DNA of 64,000 bases from Paenibacillus endoradicis (GCF_024721975.1 NZ_JANQBB010000001.1:186001-250000); one strand, 5' to 3'. Positions 18,108 through 27,842 are shown, counted from the stretch's first letter. A program made the numbers and translations. Notes: generated by a model not told the origin, from the letters alone.

Positions 18108-19223
18108 TTATAATACTCCATTTTGAAAACCGATAAGAGTTTCAATGTTTCTCAGTATCAATTGCTCCAACTCTAGTATGCCTTCAGTATCGAGTGCGGG
18201 TCTTGTTAACGTCGCACGTTCGAGTTGAAATTGTTTTGCTAATGCTAATGCGACATTACCTTCTGCCATTTGGAGTTTGTAACGGGTTGATATCTCATGT
18301 AATGACGATGCATTTTTTTCATCCGTCCCTGCAGTAATACAAAGTTCATACATATCGATAATATGATCTTCTCTTTCTGTAGGAAAGTATTCATGAGGTG
18401 CGGTACTATCAAAGATTGCAAAACCTAAATCTCTGCAGATGACCATGTCTAAGCTGTTCGGATCTAATCCACATTGATACACTTCAAGCTGATAATGTTG
18501 ATCAATTCCTTTTTGTACAAGTTTTCGGAGTAATGTTGATTTGCCAGAGCCAGGTCTGCCTTTAATGAAATAGCGTTTTAAGCCCTCTGTTAATATGGGA
18601 ACATAGTCTACAGCACCATCAGGTGTTGCGGCGCCAAGAAATCGATGAATCGGTGCTGAGAAAGGTTGGTCTCCGAGTGTAGGAAACAATTTATCAGCTA
18701 ACTGATCCGCAAATTGATTGGCTTTTCCATAGTCCATCGCATCAATATATATTTTTTCCCATTCATCATGAATGACTAATGCTTGCTCATAGCTACGATA
18801 AGCATGTAAGTGATTTTTATATATTTGTTCACCAAGTGCATCGATTGCTGCTTTATGCTGATCGATTATTTCTAAATTGTAAAAGTCGTATACGTTCAAT
18901 GTTATAATCGAACCTTTAAAATCTGTCGTCTCTATCATTGCTGGAGGGGCGGAACTAATAATGCCAAGACCATAACGTGGCAATAGTATAGCTTGTAATT
19001 GCTGTGGTGATGAAGGATGATGTATCAGTTCTAATTCGAGCATTTCATTGTTGCTCAATTGTTTATGCAGCCGATCCATTATCTCACCGTTTTCAGAACT
19101 GAAAGGACCATCAATTAATATTAAGTATTGTAATTGTTTCATCGTTTCTGGAATGAGACTAATATGACCCTGTGAAGTGTTACCCGATAAAAAGTAATGT
19201 AGTTGTGTCAAAAACTCACGCAC
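18108..19223 (-). CDS. P-loop ATPase of the PRK06851 type
   Basis: 371 residues with two related halves. The second half has a clear Walker A, KGRPGSGKST (about 220-229), followed by LGLDPNSLD-like text (CGLDPNSLDMVI) typical of an uncharacterised Bacillota ATPase family often found near sporulation genes. The first half keeps a fold-like remnant without a Walker A. It converges on the spoVA operon. The GTG start at 19223 sits right against AAAGG; TTG at 19211 has better spacing and may be the true start. Function unknown. Confidence 0.75.
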   Translation of the reverse strand: MREFLTQLHYFLSGNTSQGHISLIPETMKQLQYLILIDGPFSSENGEIMDRLHKQLSNNEMLELELIHHPSSPQQLQAILLPRYGLGIISSAPPAMIETTDFKGSIITLNVYDFYNLEIIDQHKAAIDALGEQIYKNHLHAYRSYEQALVIHDEWEKIYIDAMDYGKANQFADQLADKLFPTLGDQPFSAPIHRFLGAATPDGAVDYVPILTEGLKRYFIKGRPGSGKSTLLRKLVQKGIDQHYQLEVYQCGLDPNSLDMVICRDLGFAIFDSTAPHEYFPTEREDHIIDMYELCITAGTDEKNASSLHEISTRYKLQMAEGNVALALAKQFQLERATLTRPALDTEGILELEQLILRNIETLIGFQNGVL

Positions 19224-19287
19224 CTTTCTAGGTTGTTGGGGATGGTATAGTCTATTAATCAGGGCATAAATGTGTGCCTATGAGATG

Positions 19288-19492
19288 TAGTTCAAAAAGT
19301 GGACTTTGATCACGATGCTAAAGCTGAAGTGGTTTACTCGACATCGAATATGAAGCGAACTTGGGAAGTCTAGCATAAGCTTCCGATGTATGTTTCTTGC
19401 AGAAACATTGTAGGTCCGCGTGTACCAAACACGTACACTTGCGTTTCCTCCCTCCGCAAGTAGCGCTTCGTTTTCTCGGCTTTCTGAAATAT
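19288..19492. repeat. MITE-like repeat, long copy
   Basis: The left end AGTTCAAAAAGTGGACTTTG, the core segments CATAAGCTTCCGATGT and GTGTACC..CGTACAC, and a decayed right end CTCGGCTTTCTGAAA. It is closely similar to the copy at 24.27 kb over about 200 bp. The rest of the 528-bp gap between the ATPase gene and moxR holds only A/T-rich sequence with a TATAAT near 19647, then the leader element. Confidence 0.75.
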
Positions 19493-19690
19493 TCTAAAAA
19501 TTGTGAAACCTTAGTCATGTGACGAGCGTCTACATTTATATAGAAGAAAAAAGATTTTTTTCTAAATTTAATGGAGGGAATTTGTAAATAGTTACAATTA
19601 TATGCATTTTTACTTAATATTAATAGGATTCTCAAAGTGCTTCATTTATAATAGACAATAACATCAGAATCTATCATTTCAACGTTACAT

Positions 19691-19745
19691 ATGCTTACGT
19701 AGCAACTTTTTTTGGTGAAAAAACTCTCAAAAAGTTTTAGGAGGT
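19691..19745 (+). promoter_or_regulatory. 5'-leader hairpin element before moxR
   Basis: ATGCTTACGTAGC, then stem AACTTTTT (19704-19711) pairing with AAAAAGTT (19729-19736), then TTAGGAGG, the Shine-Dalgarno of the moxR gene. Compared with the spoVAC copies the inner stem pairs differ but remain complementary. Confidence 0.65.
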
Positions 19746-19751
19746 TATATT

Positions 19752-20708
19752 ATGGAGAATTCGTCAATTGCGATGCAATTATGTCATAAAGTATTTCATC
19801 AATTATCTTCAGCGATAGTAGGGAAAGAGGCAGAAATCGAAAGATTACTAATTGCAGTACTTGCAGGAGGGCATATATTGCTCGAAGATGTACCTGGTAC
19901 TGGAAAGACTCAACTAGTAAAATCATTGGCTAACACGATAGGCGGTCAATTCCGCAGAATTCAATGTAACCCCGACTTACTTCCATCAGACATCACAGGT
20001 GTTTCCATTTTCCATCCCGCTCAGCAGCAATTTGTTTTCCGAACTGGTCCTGTTCATACGAATGTTCTCCTTGCAGATGAGATTAATAGAGCAACAACAA
20101 AGACACAATCCGCATTACTTGAAGCAATGGAAGAAGGGTATGTAACGGTTGACGGTGAAGGACATAAACTTCCTGAACCATTTATTTTGCTAGCTACACA
20201 AAACCCGATTGAATTTGAAGGTACATATACTTTGCCGGAAGCTCAATTAGATCGCTTTATGTTAAAGCTGCGTCTTGGTTATCCATCGCCACAAGATGAG
20301 CAAAAAATGATTCAACATACGAAAAGTATTCATCCAGCGGATGGTTTACAGCCATTAATGGATATCGAACAGCTTCTAACAATTCGTGACCTAGTGCAGC
20401 AGGTTCATTTAGATGATATTTTAGCTCAATACATAATTAAACTCATTGGAGCAACAAGAAGTCATCCTTATTTGATGCTTGGAGCTAGTCCAAGGGCCTC
20501 GATTTCTCTAGCAAAGGCAGTTAAAGCTAGAGCATTCTTATACCAAAGAAATTATGTGCTTCCAGATGATGTGAAGTTATTATTCCCGCATATTATTGGT
20601 CACCGCGTGATGTTAAGCATGGAAGCACGCTTGCAAGGTGTTAATGTTAATCAAGTGCTGGAGCAAATGCTTACTACGGTTGATGTACCACTTTTTGTCC
20701 AGAGATAA
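19752..20708 (+). CDS. MoxR-family AAA+ ATPase
   Basis: 318 residues. Walker A EDVPGTGKTQ (45-54), Walker B LLADEINRA, sensor 1 ATQNP and the arginine-finger region EAQLDRFMLK. MoxR ATPases act as chaperones, usually with the DUF58 (von Willebrand A-like) protein encoded next to them, as here. It is first of three genes (moxR, DUF58, transglutaminase) 12 bp apart or overlapping, a set conserved in many bacteria and thought to act on cell-envelope or secreted proteins. Confidence 0.94.
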   Translation: MENSSIAMQLCHKVFHQLSSAIVGKEAEIERLLIAVLAGGHILLEDVPGTGKTQLVKSLANTIGGQFRRIQCNPDLLPSDITGVSIFHPAQQQFVFRTGPVHTNVLLADEINRATTKTQSALLEAMEEGYVTVDGEGHKLPEPFILLATQNPIEFEGTYTLPEAQLDRFMLKLRLGYPSPQDEQKMIQHTKSIHPADGLQPLMDIEQLLTIRDLVQQVHLDDILAQYIIKLIGATRSHPYLMLGASPRASISLAKAVKARAFLYQRNYVLPDDVKLLFPHIIGHRVMLSMEARLQGVNVNQVLEQMLTTVDVPLFVQR

Positions 20709-20720
20709 GGGGGCAATAAG

Positions 20721-21962
20721 ATGAAAAGTAAACGCAGCTGGATCGGTTTGTTAGCACTCTACACATGTAGTTTGTTCTATTTCTTATTTCAAGGTGGAAA
20801 AACTTCGCTAATGCTGTTTGGTATATTGAATATATTGTTGTTGTATTTGTCTATTGGTTATTGGAGTGGTATTCGAAAGGTGAAAGGCAACAGACTAATC
20901 GGCTACGAAGGACACAATAGACAACAAACTCAGATCATAGCAGGTCATTCCTTACAAATTACATTCAGCGCCAAATTCACTAGAATCATGCCAATGCCAT
21001 ACGTTCTAGTGAGAGAAAATCTTATCCGTCATGACGGTACGAAGCAAGTGTTCGAAGGGACAATGGTTCCGGGATTTCGAAATGAAAGTCAGTGGCAATA
21101 TATTATTCCTCATTTAAAGCGGGGACAATATGCTTTCGGTTCGACGATATGTTTAAGCTACGATGCATTCGGATTAAAATCACATAGTGGAGAACTCCAT
21201 ATTAGTAGTGCCATTCAAGTGTTTCCGCAAATACTATCAGCTAAACAGTGGACAGAATTACTGCGTAGTCATCATGGTATCTTTTCATCTAATTCATTCT
21301 CCAAACATGCGAAGGAATCTACACAACAAAATGGTGTCCGTGACTATATGCATGGAGACCGCTTAAGCAAAATTCATTGGGGTGCAACTGCACGTACAGG
21401 ATCATGGAAATCGAAAGATTTCGAGCGAGAAGCAATGAAAAAATCGGTAGTTGTATTAGACCGCTATGTACAAGTTGCTTCATCTAAAGATACAGATCGA
21501 CTGCAACAGCGATTTGAAATTTCGGTTTCAATGGCTGCATCTATATTGGACTATAGTATGAAGAATGATTCTGCTATTGGTTTACTATCTGCAGGAGAAA
21601 GTTACTTCTATAGTAATCCTTCCACTGGAATGGCTCATCATGTTGGGATGATGAATCATCTTATGACTGTAGATGCCGATGCATCCAAACCACTAAGCCA
21701 GTTACTAAATCATAGAATGAGGGAGTTACAAGGTAACAATGTATTGCTAATCGTTACTTTTGAACTTAGTAATGCGCTATTAAATACATTGAAACAAATA
21801 CGAAGTGATTCCACGTTGTTCTATATTGCAAGCTACACTACGGCAGCAGAACAATTGGAAGCTATTGCAGCTTTAAGTGCGTTTCGCATAGCAGGACTTC
21901 GAGTCATTGAAATTAATGAATGGGCAACAATATTTGATAGTCTTGAAGGAAGTGGGGCGTGA
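20721..21962 (+). CDS. DUF58 protein (von Willebrand A-like)
   Basis: 413 residues. Two N-terminal membrane helices, a beta-rich middle, then the DUF58 signature GDRLSKIHWGATARTGSWKS (about 214-233) followed by the vWA-like strand KKSVVVLDRY. Partner of the MoxR ATPase upstream (12 bp gap) and the transglutaminase downstream (4-bp overlap). Biochemical role of the family is not settled. Confidence 0.93.
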   Translation: MKSKRSWIGLLALYTCSLFYFLFQGGKTSLMLFGILNILLLYLSIGYWSGIRKVKGNRLIGYEGHNRQQTQIIAGHSLQITFSAKFTRIMPMPYVLVRENLIRHDGTKQVFEGTMVPGFRNESQWQYIIPHLKRGQYAFGSTICLSYDAFGLKSHSGELHISSAIQVFPQILSAKQWTELLRSHHGIFSSNSFSKHAKESTQQNGVRDYMHGDRLSKIHWGATARTGSWKSKDFEREAMKKSVVVLDRYVQVASSKDTDRLQQRFEISVSMAASILDYSMKNDSAIGLLSAGESYFYSNPSTGMAHHVGMMNHLMTVDADASKPLSQLLNHRMRELQGNNVLLIVTFELSNALLNTLKQIRSDSTLFYIASYTTAAEQLEAIAALSAFRIAGLRVIEINEWATIFDSLEGSGA

Positions 21963-24289
21963 TGAATGTGAAAGGTCATTATGAATGGCTACAACGCCTA
22001 ACTCCATTACTCGTTGCTATAATAATTGCAAATGTGCTTACTGTCTTTCGAGGTTATTGGTGGAATGATACTTACAATATCATCTGGTTATCGCTAGCGA
22101 TAATAAGTTTGGTCCACTTTTTGGGAATTGGCAGATTACCAAGGTTCGTATTGTATACCATCGAATTTATATCAATTGTTATTGTAACGATTATGATTAG
22201 GAAGGAACACTTTGTTCCAATAGCTGAAGATGTAAAGAACCTAACGCGGCTTTGGCATTATATACAAAGCATGCATCCATTTATTGAAATTGTATTAGTT
22301 GTTTCAATCTCTCTGTTGTTATTGAGTGCATGGGTCACTTCGAAAAAACGACTATATATATTTTTTGCGGTTTCGTTGTTAATTCTTTGTGTTAAAGATT
22401 CTTACTCGCCAATGAAGTTATGGCTGCAAATTGCAATTATCATTGTTGTATTTCTTATTTGGCATACGTTACTTCATTTTCATTATTTACAACAAAAAAA
22501 TTCTACTAGTTTCAAATTATTATTACACCGTCCGTTAGCTGTTATCATGCCGATGTTTGTTGTAATCGCGATGTTAATTGTTATTGGAACGAATTTGCCA
22601 GCCAAGCCACCATTATTAGAAGATCCGTATGCGTTGTGGAAACAATCACGTGGCGAAAAAGTGGAGATTGGCAATGGTTTGGGAACAGGTGGAGGAGGAG
22701 GCTTAAGTTCTACTAATGATAGTTCACCATTAAATTCGATGACTTCTGGTTATAGTAGAACAGATAAAAAGCTAGGTGGAAGTTTTCAGTTTGATTACTC
22801 ACCAGTGATGACCGTCAAGACGACACATAAGAGTTACTGGCGTGGTGAGTCTCGCTATTATTACGATGGTACAGGATGGTACGACACATCTTATTTGTCA
22901 GAGAACGAAGGTTTAACAGAAATTATACGGGTTGATGAAGAGTTTATAGCGGAGGAACGTCCGCTGGCACAAACTGTTATGGTAGAGCAACAATATAACT
23001 TTGTCAGACAAGCCCCACTACCTGTATTATTTGCTGCTGGGCAAGCTACACGGTTATTAGAGGTTGTATATAAGGATACCGTAAATCTTAGTGAAGAATT
23101 AACTGATATTACGGAAATTACGACGATAGGACCAGGTGAGTTACTTAAGGGAGCGTTATGGCACCCATCTGATTGGCGTATTGAACAGTATGGAGATGGT
23201 ACTGTAAAATCTAATATTGCTACATATCAAGTAGAGTCCGAAGTTATTGTGATTGACCATCAAGCTTTAGCAGAAGCAACTGCGACAATTGAGGACGAGG
23301 ATGCGATGGAAGCATATACTTCTATTCCCTTATTATTTCCTGAGCGAGTTAGGAAATTAGCTGAAGAGGTGACAGCAACTGCTAATAACGATTACGAAAA
23401 GGTATTACTGCTTGAGCAACACTTGAAATCTTCATACAATTATACAAATACACCAGATACAACGAAATTAACAGGGACAAGCTCAGACTTTGTAGAGCAA
23501 TTTTTGTTTGAATTACAAGAAGGGTATTGCGATTACTTCTCAACTTCAATGGTAATGATGGCTCGCACCCTAAATATACCTGCGAGATGGGTGAAAGGTT
23601 TCTCTTCAGGAGTGAGTGATGAACCAATCGTTAATCAAGAACAATTAGCATATACGCAGTATATGAAAAATTCAGATACTTCTGGTACATATACCGTCCG
23701 CAATGCTGATGCACATTCATGGGTAGAGGTATATTTTGAAGGTTATGGTTGGGTAGCATTTGAGCCTACACCAGGCTTTGCTTTTCCTTATACTTATGTA
23801 GATGATGAGATTAATCCATTAGAAAATGTATTGGTTCCTACTCCAGCACCATTGCAATCAGAAGACATAACCCCGAAGCAGAATAAAGAAGCTAATCAAT
23901 CGCTTGGATGGATCGGCTACGCACTGTTAGCTGTTTTAGTTATTTTAGCTATTATGCTTGGTGTGAAGTACCGTAAAGAGCTCATCGAATTAATGAATCG
24001 CATTCGCTATCGCAAGTACTCTATGAATGAACGTGTAATTGTGGAAACGACTAATTTTCTTAGCTATTGCTATCGGAATGGTTTAGTGAAAGTTAACAAT
24101 GCTACACTTCGTGAAACGGTATCCAGTTGGAATTTTGGGTCAGCAGCTTGGCGTAATGATTTACAACAGTTACTGCATTATTATGAACGAGCACATTATA
24201 GTGGTGAGGTAATGAACGAAAAGCAGTTAATTGAAGTTCAAAATCTTGTAAAATCATTAAAAAAAGGGTTTGCAAAAAACAAACTTTGA
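21959..24289 (+). CDS. TgpA-type membrane transglutaminase-like protein
   Basis: 776 residues. Six or so N-terminal helices (about 15-215), an external region, a transglutaminase core with catalytic C524 (EGYCDYFS), H in DAHSWVEVYF and D/E in FEPTPG, then one more helix (LGWIGYALLAVLVILAIML) and a cytoplasmic DUF4129-like tail. The catalytic core faces outside. GTG 21959 overlaps the DUF58 stop; ATG 21962 is equally possible. The last codons and the stop lie in the left end of a palindromic repeat (24274 on), so the C-terminus may have been set by its insertion. Confidence 0.92.
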   Translation: MMNVKGHYEWLQRLTPLLVAIIIANVLTVFRGYWWNDTYNIIWLSLAIISLVHFLGIGRLPRFVLYTIEFISIVIVTIMIRKEHFVPIAEDVKNLTRLWHYIQSMHPFIEIVLVVSISLLLLSAWVTSKKRLYIFFAVSLLILCVKDSYSPMKLWLQIAIIIVVFLIWHTLLHFHYLQQKNSTSFKLLLHRPLAVIMPMFVVIAMLIVIGTNLPAKPPLLEDPYALWKQSRGEKVEIGNGLGTGGGGGLSSTNDSSPLNSMTSGYSRTDKKLGGSFQFDYSPVMTVKTTHKSYWRGESRYYYDGTGWYDTSYLSENEGLTEIIRVDEEFIAEERPLAQTVMVEQQYNFVRQAPLPVLFAAGQATRLLEVVYKDTVNLSEELTDITEITTIGPGELLKGALWHPSDWRIEQYGDGTVKSNIATYQVESEVIVIDHQALAEATATIEDEDAMEAYTSIPLLFPERVRKLAEEVTATANNDYEKVLLLEQHLKSSYNYTNTPDTTKLTGTSSDFVEQFLFELQEGYCDYFSTSMVMMARTLNIPARWVKGFSSGVSDEPIVNQEQLAYTQYMKNSDTSGTYTVRNADAHSWVEVYFEGYGWVAFEPTPGFAFPYTYVDDEINPLENVLVPTPAPLQSEDITPKQNKEANQSLGWIGYALLAVLVILAIMLGVKYRKELIELMNRIRYRKYSMNERVIVETTNFLSYCYRNGLVKVNNATLRETVSSWNFGSAAWRNDLQQLLHYYERAHYSGEVMNEKQLIEVQNLVKSLKKGFAKNKL

Positions 24290-24480
24290 TAATGAAGTGA
24301 TACCAGAGATTAATCGACGTCGATTATAAAGTGAACTTAGAAACTCTAGCATAAGCTTCCGATGTATGTTTCTTGCAGAAACATTGTAGGGCAGGGTGTA
24401 CCAATAACGTACACTTGCGCTTCCTCCTTCCTTAAGTAGCGACTTATCTTCTCGACTTTCGAAAGCTTACTTTTTGCACG
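24274..24480. repeat. MITE-like repeat overlapping the end of the transglutaminase gene
   Basis: The decayed left end CAAAAAACAAACTTTGAT contains the transglutaminase stop codon. The core shares AGCATAAGCTTCCGATGTAT and TTCTTGCAGAAACATTGTAG with the copy at 19.3 kb, and GTGTACC..CGTACAC with most copies. The right end is decayed (GACTTTCGAAAG). Confidence 0.75.
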
Positions 24481-24581
24481 TACACTGAAAAATAATTGGA
24501 ATTCATGAAATTTTAGTGGTCATTTCACTCTATTTCTTCTATTATAATAGAAGAAGTAACAAATGAATGCTGACTTTCGCA

Positions 24582-24620
24582 CCCGTCCGCAAGTTTTTCC
24601 TTGTGGGCGGGGTTTTGTTT
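24582..24620 (+). terminator. Terminator or attenuator in front of yqeG
   Basis: Stem CCCGTCCGCAAG (24582-24593) with CTTGTGGGCGGG (24600-24611), two G-U pairs, loop TTTTTC, then GTTTTGTTTTG. A TATAAT at 24543-24548 just upstream could start a short transcript that ends here, so this may be an attenuator in the yqeG leader rather than only the end of the upstream operon. Confidence 0.75.
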
Positions 24621-24685
24621 TGCAACAAAATGACGATGTATGTTATAGTTTCGTAATAAAGCATGAAGCTGGAGGAGTACGTTTA

Positions 24686-25210
24686 ATGATTGAGTTGTTT
24701 TTACCCAAAATGAAAGTACAATCGATATATGATATTCCTTTGGATCGGCTCTACGAACAAGGGATTAGAGGTATTGTTACTGATCTGGATAACACTTTAG
24801 TTGGAGCACACTCTCCACTAGCTACTGAAGAACTTGTGAGATGGCTTGCAGAAGTAGCTGCTAAAGGTTTCGAGGTTGTAATTGTGTCCAATAATAATGA
24901 TAGTCGTGTCGGTACATTTGCTGCTCCATTGCAGCTTCCCTATATTCATGCAGCCAGAAAACCAGCGCAACGCGCGTTCGTTAAAGCAATAAGTATATTA
25001 AAACTAAAGCCAGCTCAAACGTTAATGATCGGTGATCAGATGATGACTGATGTGTTCGGTGGAAATCGGATGGGTATGTATACCGTACTCGTTGCGCCAA
25101 TTGCACCCCTTGAAGAAGGCATCATGACGAAAGTTAATCGTCGACTTGAACGTATCGTGATTTCAAGATTACGCAAACGTAGTTTATGGCATGAGGAGGA
25201 AACAAAATAG
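24686..25210 (+). CDS. yqeG: YqeG-family HAD phosphatase
   Basis: 174 residues from ATG 24686, behind GGAGGAG; an in-frame ATG at 24563 would add 41 non-conserved residues that run through the terminator. HAD motif I is DLDNTLVG (D33, D35), motif II VSNNND, and motif III/IV IGDQMMTD. Family of HAD IIIA phosphatases; the substrate in bacteria is unclear (the yeast relative Gep4 is a phosphatidylglycerolphosphate phosphatase). First gene of the conserved yqe cluster; overlaps yqeH by 1 bp. Confidence 0.94.
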   Translation: MIELFLPKMKVQSIYDIPLDRLYEQGIRGIVTDLDNTLVGAHSPLATEELVRWLAEVAAKGFEVVIVSNNNDSRVGTFAAPLQLPYIHAARKPAQRAFVKAISILKLKPAQTLMIGDQMMTDVFGGNRMGMYTVLVAPIAPLEEGIMTKVNRRLERIVISRLRKRSLWHEEETK

Positions 25211-26346
25211 TGAGTCAAAGAAGTAATAAGCATGAGTCTGATGGTCGTATTCATTGTGCTGGTTGTGGTGTAGCTATCCAATCAGAAAATAAGGAATTAA
25301 TCGGATTTGTTCCGGCATCAGCATTAGAGAAACAACCTATTATCTGTCAGCGTTGTTTCCGTATTAAAAACTATAATGAAGCTTCATCTGTAGCACTTGA
25401 TCAAGATGATTTTTTACGCTTGCTAAGCGGTATTGGAAATACGAATTCGTTAGTTGTGCATATCGTTGATATTTTTGATTTTGAAGGAAGTTTAATTTCT
25501 GGTCTTCAACGTTTTGTAGGTAATAATGAAGTATTACTAGTTGTTAACAAAATTGATCTTCTACCTAAAGTGATGAATATGAATCGTATTCGTAACTGGG
25601 TTCAACAACAAGCGAAGCAACAAGGACTACGTACGGTAGACGTTGTACTGTGTAGTGCGAAGCGTAATATCGGATTTGAACGAGTAATTGAAGAGATTGA
25701 GAATTATCGCAATGGTAGAGATGTTTATGTTGTTGGTGCAACAAATGTAGGTAAGTCCACGCTTATTAATCGTTTAATCTCTGACTATAGTGATCTTACT
25801 CAAGAATTGACGACTTCTCGTTATCCAGGTACAACACTTGATGCGGTTCGAATTCCACTTGATGATGGAAATGCGATTATTGATACACCGGGCATAGTTT
25901 ATACAAGTCGTATGACTGAAATTGTTCCGCGTAGTTTCTTAGGAACACTATTGCCAGACAAGCCAATTAAGCCACTTGTATATCAATTGAATGAAGGTCA
26001 AACATTGTTTATGGGCAGTATCGCTCGTTTTGACTTCGTGGAAGGTGACCGTCAATCATTTACTTTTTATGTGTCTAATGGGCTGAACATTCATCGTACT
26101 AAGCTAGAGCGTGCTGATGAGTTGTATGAACAACATCAGGGTGAATTGTTAGGTGGTCCTAGTAGAGAGGAACTCGCTGATATTCCTACGTGGACAAGAC
26201 ATTCATTACGTGTAAAACGTGGACAATACAATGATATTTATATTTCCGGATTAGGTTGGATTCAAGTAAATAGCGACAGTGGTGCATTACTTGATATCTA
26301 TGCGCCTAAAGGAATTAAAGTTGTTTTACGTGATTCAATGATCTAG
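25210..26346 (+). CDS. yqeH: Ribosome biogenesis GTPase YqeH
   Basis: 378 residues from GTG 25210. An N-terminal zinc ribbon (CAGC...CQRC) precedes a circularly permuted GTPase: G4 NKID at about 115 comes before G1 GATNVGKST (176-184), then G3 DTPG. A C-terminal RNA-binding-like domain follows. YqeH binds the 30S subunit and is needed for its assembly. GAGGAGG ends the yqeG gene just before it. Confidence 0.97.
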   Translation: MSQRSNKHESDGRIHCAGCGVAIQSENKELIGFVPASALEKQPIICQRCFRIKNYNEASSVALDQDDFLRLLSGIGNTNSLVVHIVDIFDFEGSLISGLQRFVGNNEVLLVVNKIDLLPKVMNMNRIRNWVQQQAKQQGLRTVDVVLCSAKRNIGFERVIEEIENYRNGRDVYVVGATNVGKSTLINRLISDYSDLTQELTTSRYPGTTLDAVRIPLDDGNAIIDTPGIVYTSRMTEIVPRSFLGTLLPDKPIKPLVYQLNEGQTLFMGSIARFDFVEGDRQSFTFYVSNGLNIHRTKLERADELYEQHQGELLGGPSREELADIPTWTRHSLRVKRGQYNDIYISGLGWIQVNSDSGALLDIYAPKGIKVVLRDSMI

Positions 26347-26375
26347 CAGTTTCAGATGCAGATGAGGTGATCAGT

Positions 26376-27251
26376 TTGGACATTATCCAACAATTATTAC
26401 AGTGGCAACAGGCTCATAATAGTAAGGCGTTGTATTGTGTAATCGGTGATCCTATTAAGCAATCCAAGTCTCCACTTATGCTGGGTAGAGCATTTCAACA
26501 ATGTTTTATAGATGCGATATATGGGTCTTTCCAAGTCACACCTGAGCAATTACCTTCATTCGTACAAGCAGTACGAGATCTTGGTATATTAGGTATGAAT
26601 GTAACGATACCGCACAAGCTTCATGTGATGGACTTAATTGATGAGATAGATGCTGATGCATTAGCATTAGGTGCCGTTAATACTGTAGTTAATCGAAATG
26701 GTCGTTTGATCGGGTATAATACGGATGGCATTGGCTATGTTCGATCTTTGAAAGAAGAAGCGGTTGCTAATATTGCAGGCAAGCAGATTGTTGTCGTTGG
26801 AGCGGGTGGTGCATCTAGAGGTATTATCTATGCTTTACTTCAAGAAAATCCATCAACTATACATGTTGTTAATCGTACAGTTGCTAGAGCCGAAGAATTA
26901 GTTGCCTCATTGAATAGTACTGTGCCATTAATTGCAGCAGGACAAGATGATCTGAAGCAATTATGTAATCAAGCAGACATTGTCATCAATACGACATCAG
27001 TAGGAATGTATCCGCACATTGAAGAAACGCCTATTGCTGGGGAATGGATGAAATCCGGAGCAGTAGCAAGTGATCTTATCTATAACCCGCTGAAAACTCA
27101 ATTTCTACTAGAGGCAGCGCAGCATGGATGTGTCGCTCATGGTGGTCTAGGGATGTTCATATATCAAGGCGCATTTGCTTTTGAATATTGGACAGGTAAG
27201 GAAGCGCCTGTGGTTGCTATGAGAGAGGCTGTGCTTGCTGTATTACAGTAA
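26376..27251 (+). CDS. aroE: Shikimate dehydrogenase
   Basis: 291 residues from TTG 26376. GTG 26367 is inside GAGGTGATC, which is itself a near-perfect anti-16S match, so the TTG 5 nt later is the better start. Substrate residues in NVTIPHK (catalytic Lys) and NTDGIGY (Asp), and the NADP-binding loop VVGAGGASRGI. It reduces 3-dehydroshikimate to shikimate in aromatic amino acid synthesis. The stop codon is 3 bp from the start of a tandem repeat array that separates it from the rest of the cluster. Confidence 0.96.
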   Translation: MDIIQQLLQWQQAHNSKALYCVIGDPIKQSKSPLMLGRAFQQCFIDAIYGSFQVTPEQLPSFVQAVRDLGILGMNVTIPHKLHVMDLIDEIDADALALGAVNTVVNRNGRLIGYNTDGIGYVRSLKEEAVANIAGKQIVVVGAGGASRGIIYALLQENPSTIHVVNRTVARAEELVASLNSTVPLIAAGQDDLKQLCNQADIVINTTSVGMYPHIEETPIAGEWMKSGAVASDLIYNPLKTQFLLEAAQHGCVAHGGLGMFIYQGAFAFEYWTGKEAPVVAMREAVLAVLQ

Positions 27252-27254
27252 GCG

Positions 27255-27842
27255 GTAGTTCAAAATCGCTGACTGTGATCACGCGGTAATGCGTTGTAGC
27301 GTAGTCGGCGTCGAAGCTGCGATTCATCGGAAGCCTGCGATGCTCGTGTACCAAGTACGTACACTCCGCTTCTCGTTTCCTAGCTTCATGGCATCTTCTT
27401 GGTGCTGACAGCCCGCATTTTGAACTTTCATTTTAAGCAGTAGTTCAAAATCGCTGACTGTGATCACGATGTAACGCGCCGTAGCGTAGTCGGCGTCGAA
27501 GCTGCGATTCATCGGAAGCCTGCGATGCTCGTGTACCAAGTACGTACACTCCGCTTCTCGTTTCCTAGCTTCATGGCATCTTCTTGGTGCTGACAGCCAA
27601 CGATTTTGAACTTTCATTTTAAGAGGTAGTTCAAAATCGCTGACTGTGATCACGCGGTAATGCGTTGTAGCGTAGTCGGCGTCGAAGATGCCATTCATCG
27701 GAAGCCTGCGATGCTCGTGTACCAAGTACGTACACTCCGCTTCTCGTTTCCTAGCTTCATGGCATCTTCTTGGTGCTGACAGCCAACGATTTTGAACTTT
27801 CATTTTAAGAGGTAGTTCAAAATCGCTGACTGTGATCACGCG
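27255..27842. repeat. Tandem array, 3.2 copies of a 186-bp palindromic repeat
   Basis: Units start at 27255, 27440, 27626 and 27812 (partial, cut at about 27842). Each begins GTAGTTCAAAATCGCTGACT and ends CGATTTTGAACTTTCATTTT, giving an 11-bp perfect terminal inverted repeat GTTCAAAATCG/CGATTTTGAAC. Inside is GTGTACCAAGTACGTACACT, itself almost palindromic. Units differ by a few bases only. The array is the whole gap between aroE and yhbY. A minus-strand reading frame (27324-27854) spans it and yields a protein made of three near-identical blocks, an artefact of the repeat. Confidence 0.92.

Noticed and set aside
19318..19635. 105-codon minus-strand frame between the ATPase gene and moxR
   Set aside because: It runs through the palindromic repeat at 19288-19492 and shares its CTCLVH-type text with frames in other copies; no ribosome binding site.
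27255..27842. CRISPR-like direct repeats
   Set aside because: Units are contiguous 186-bp copies without spacers, and no cas genes are near.
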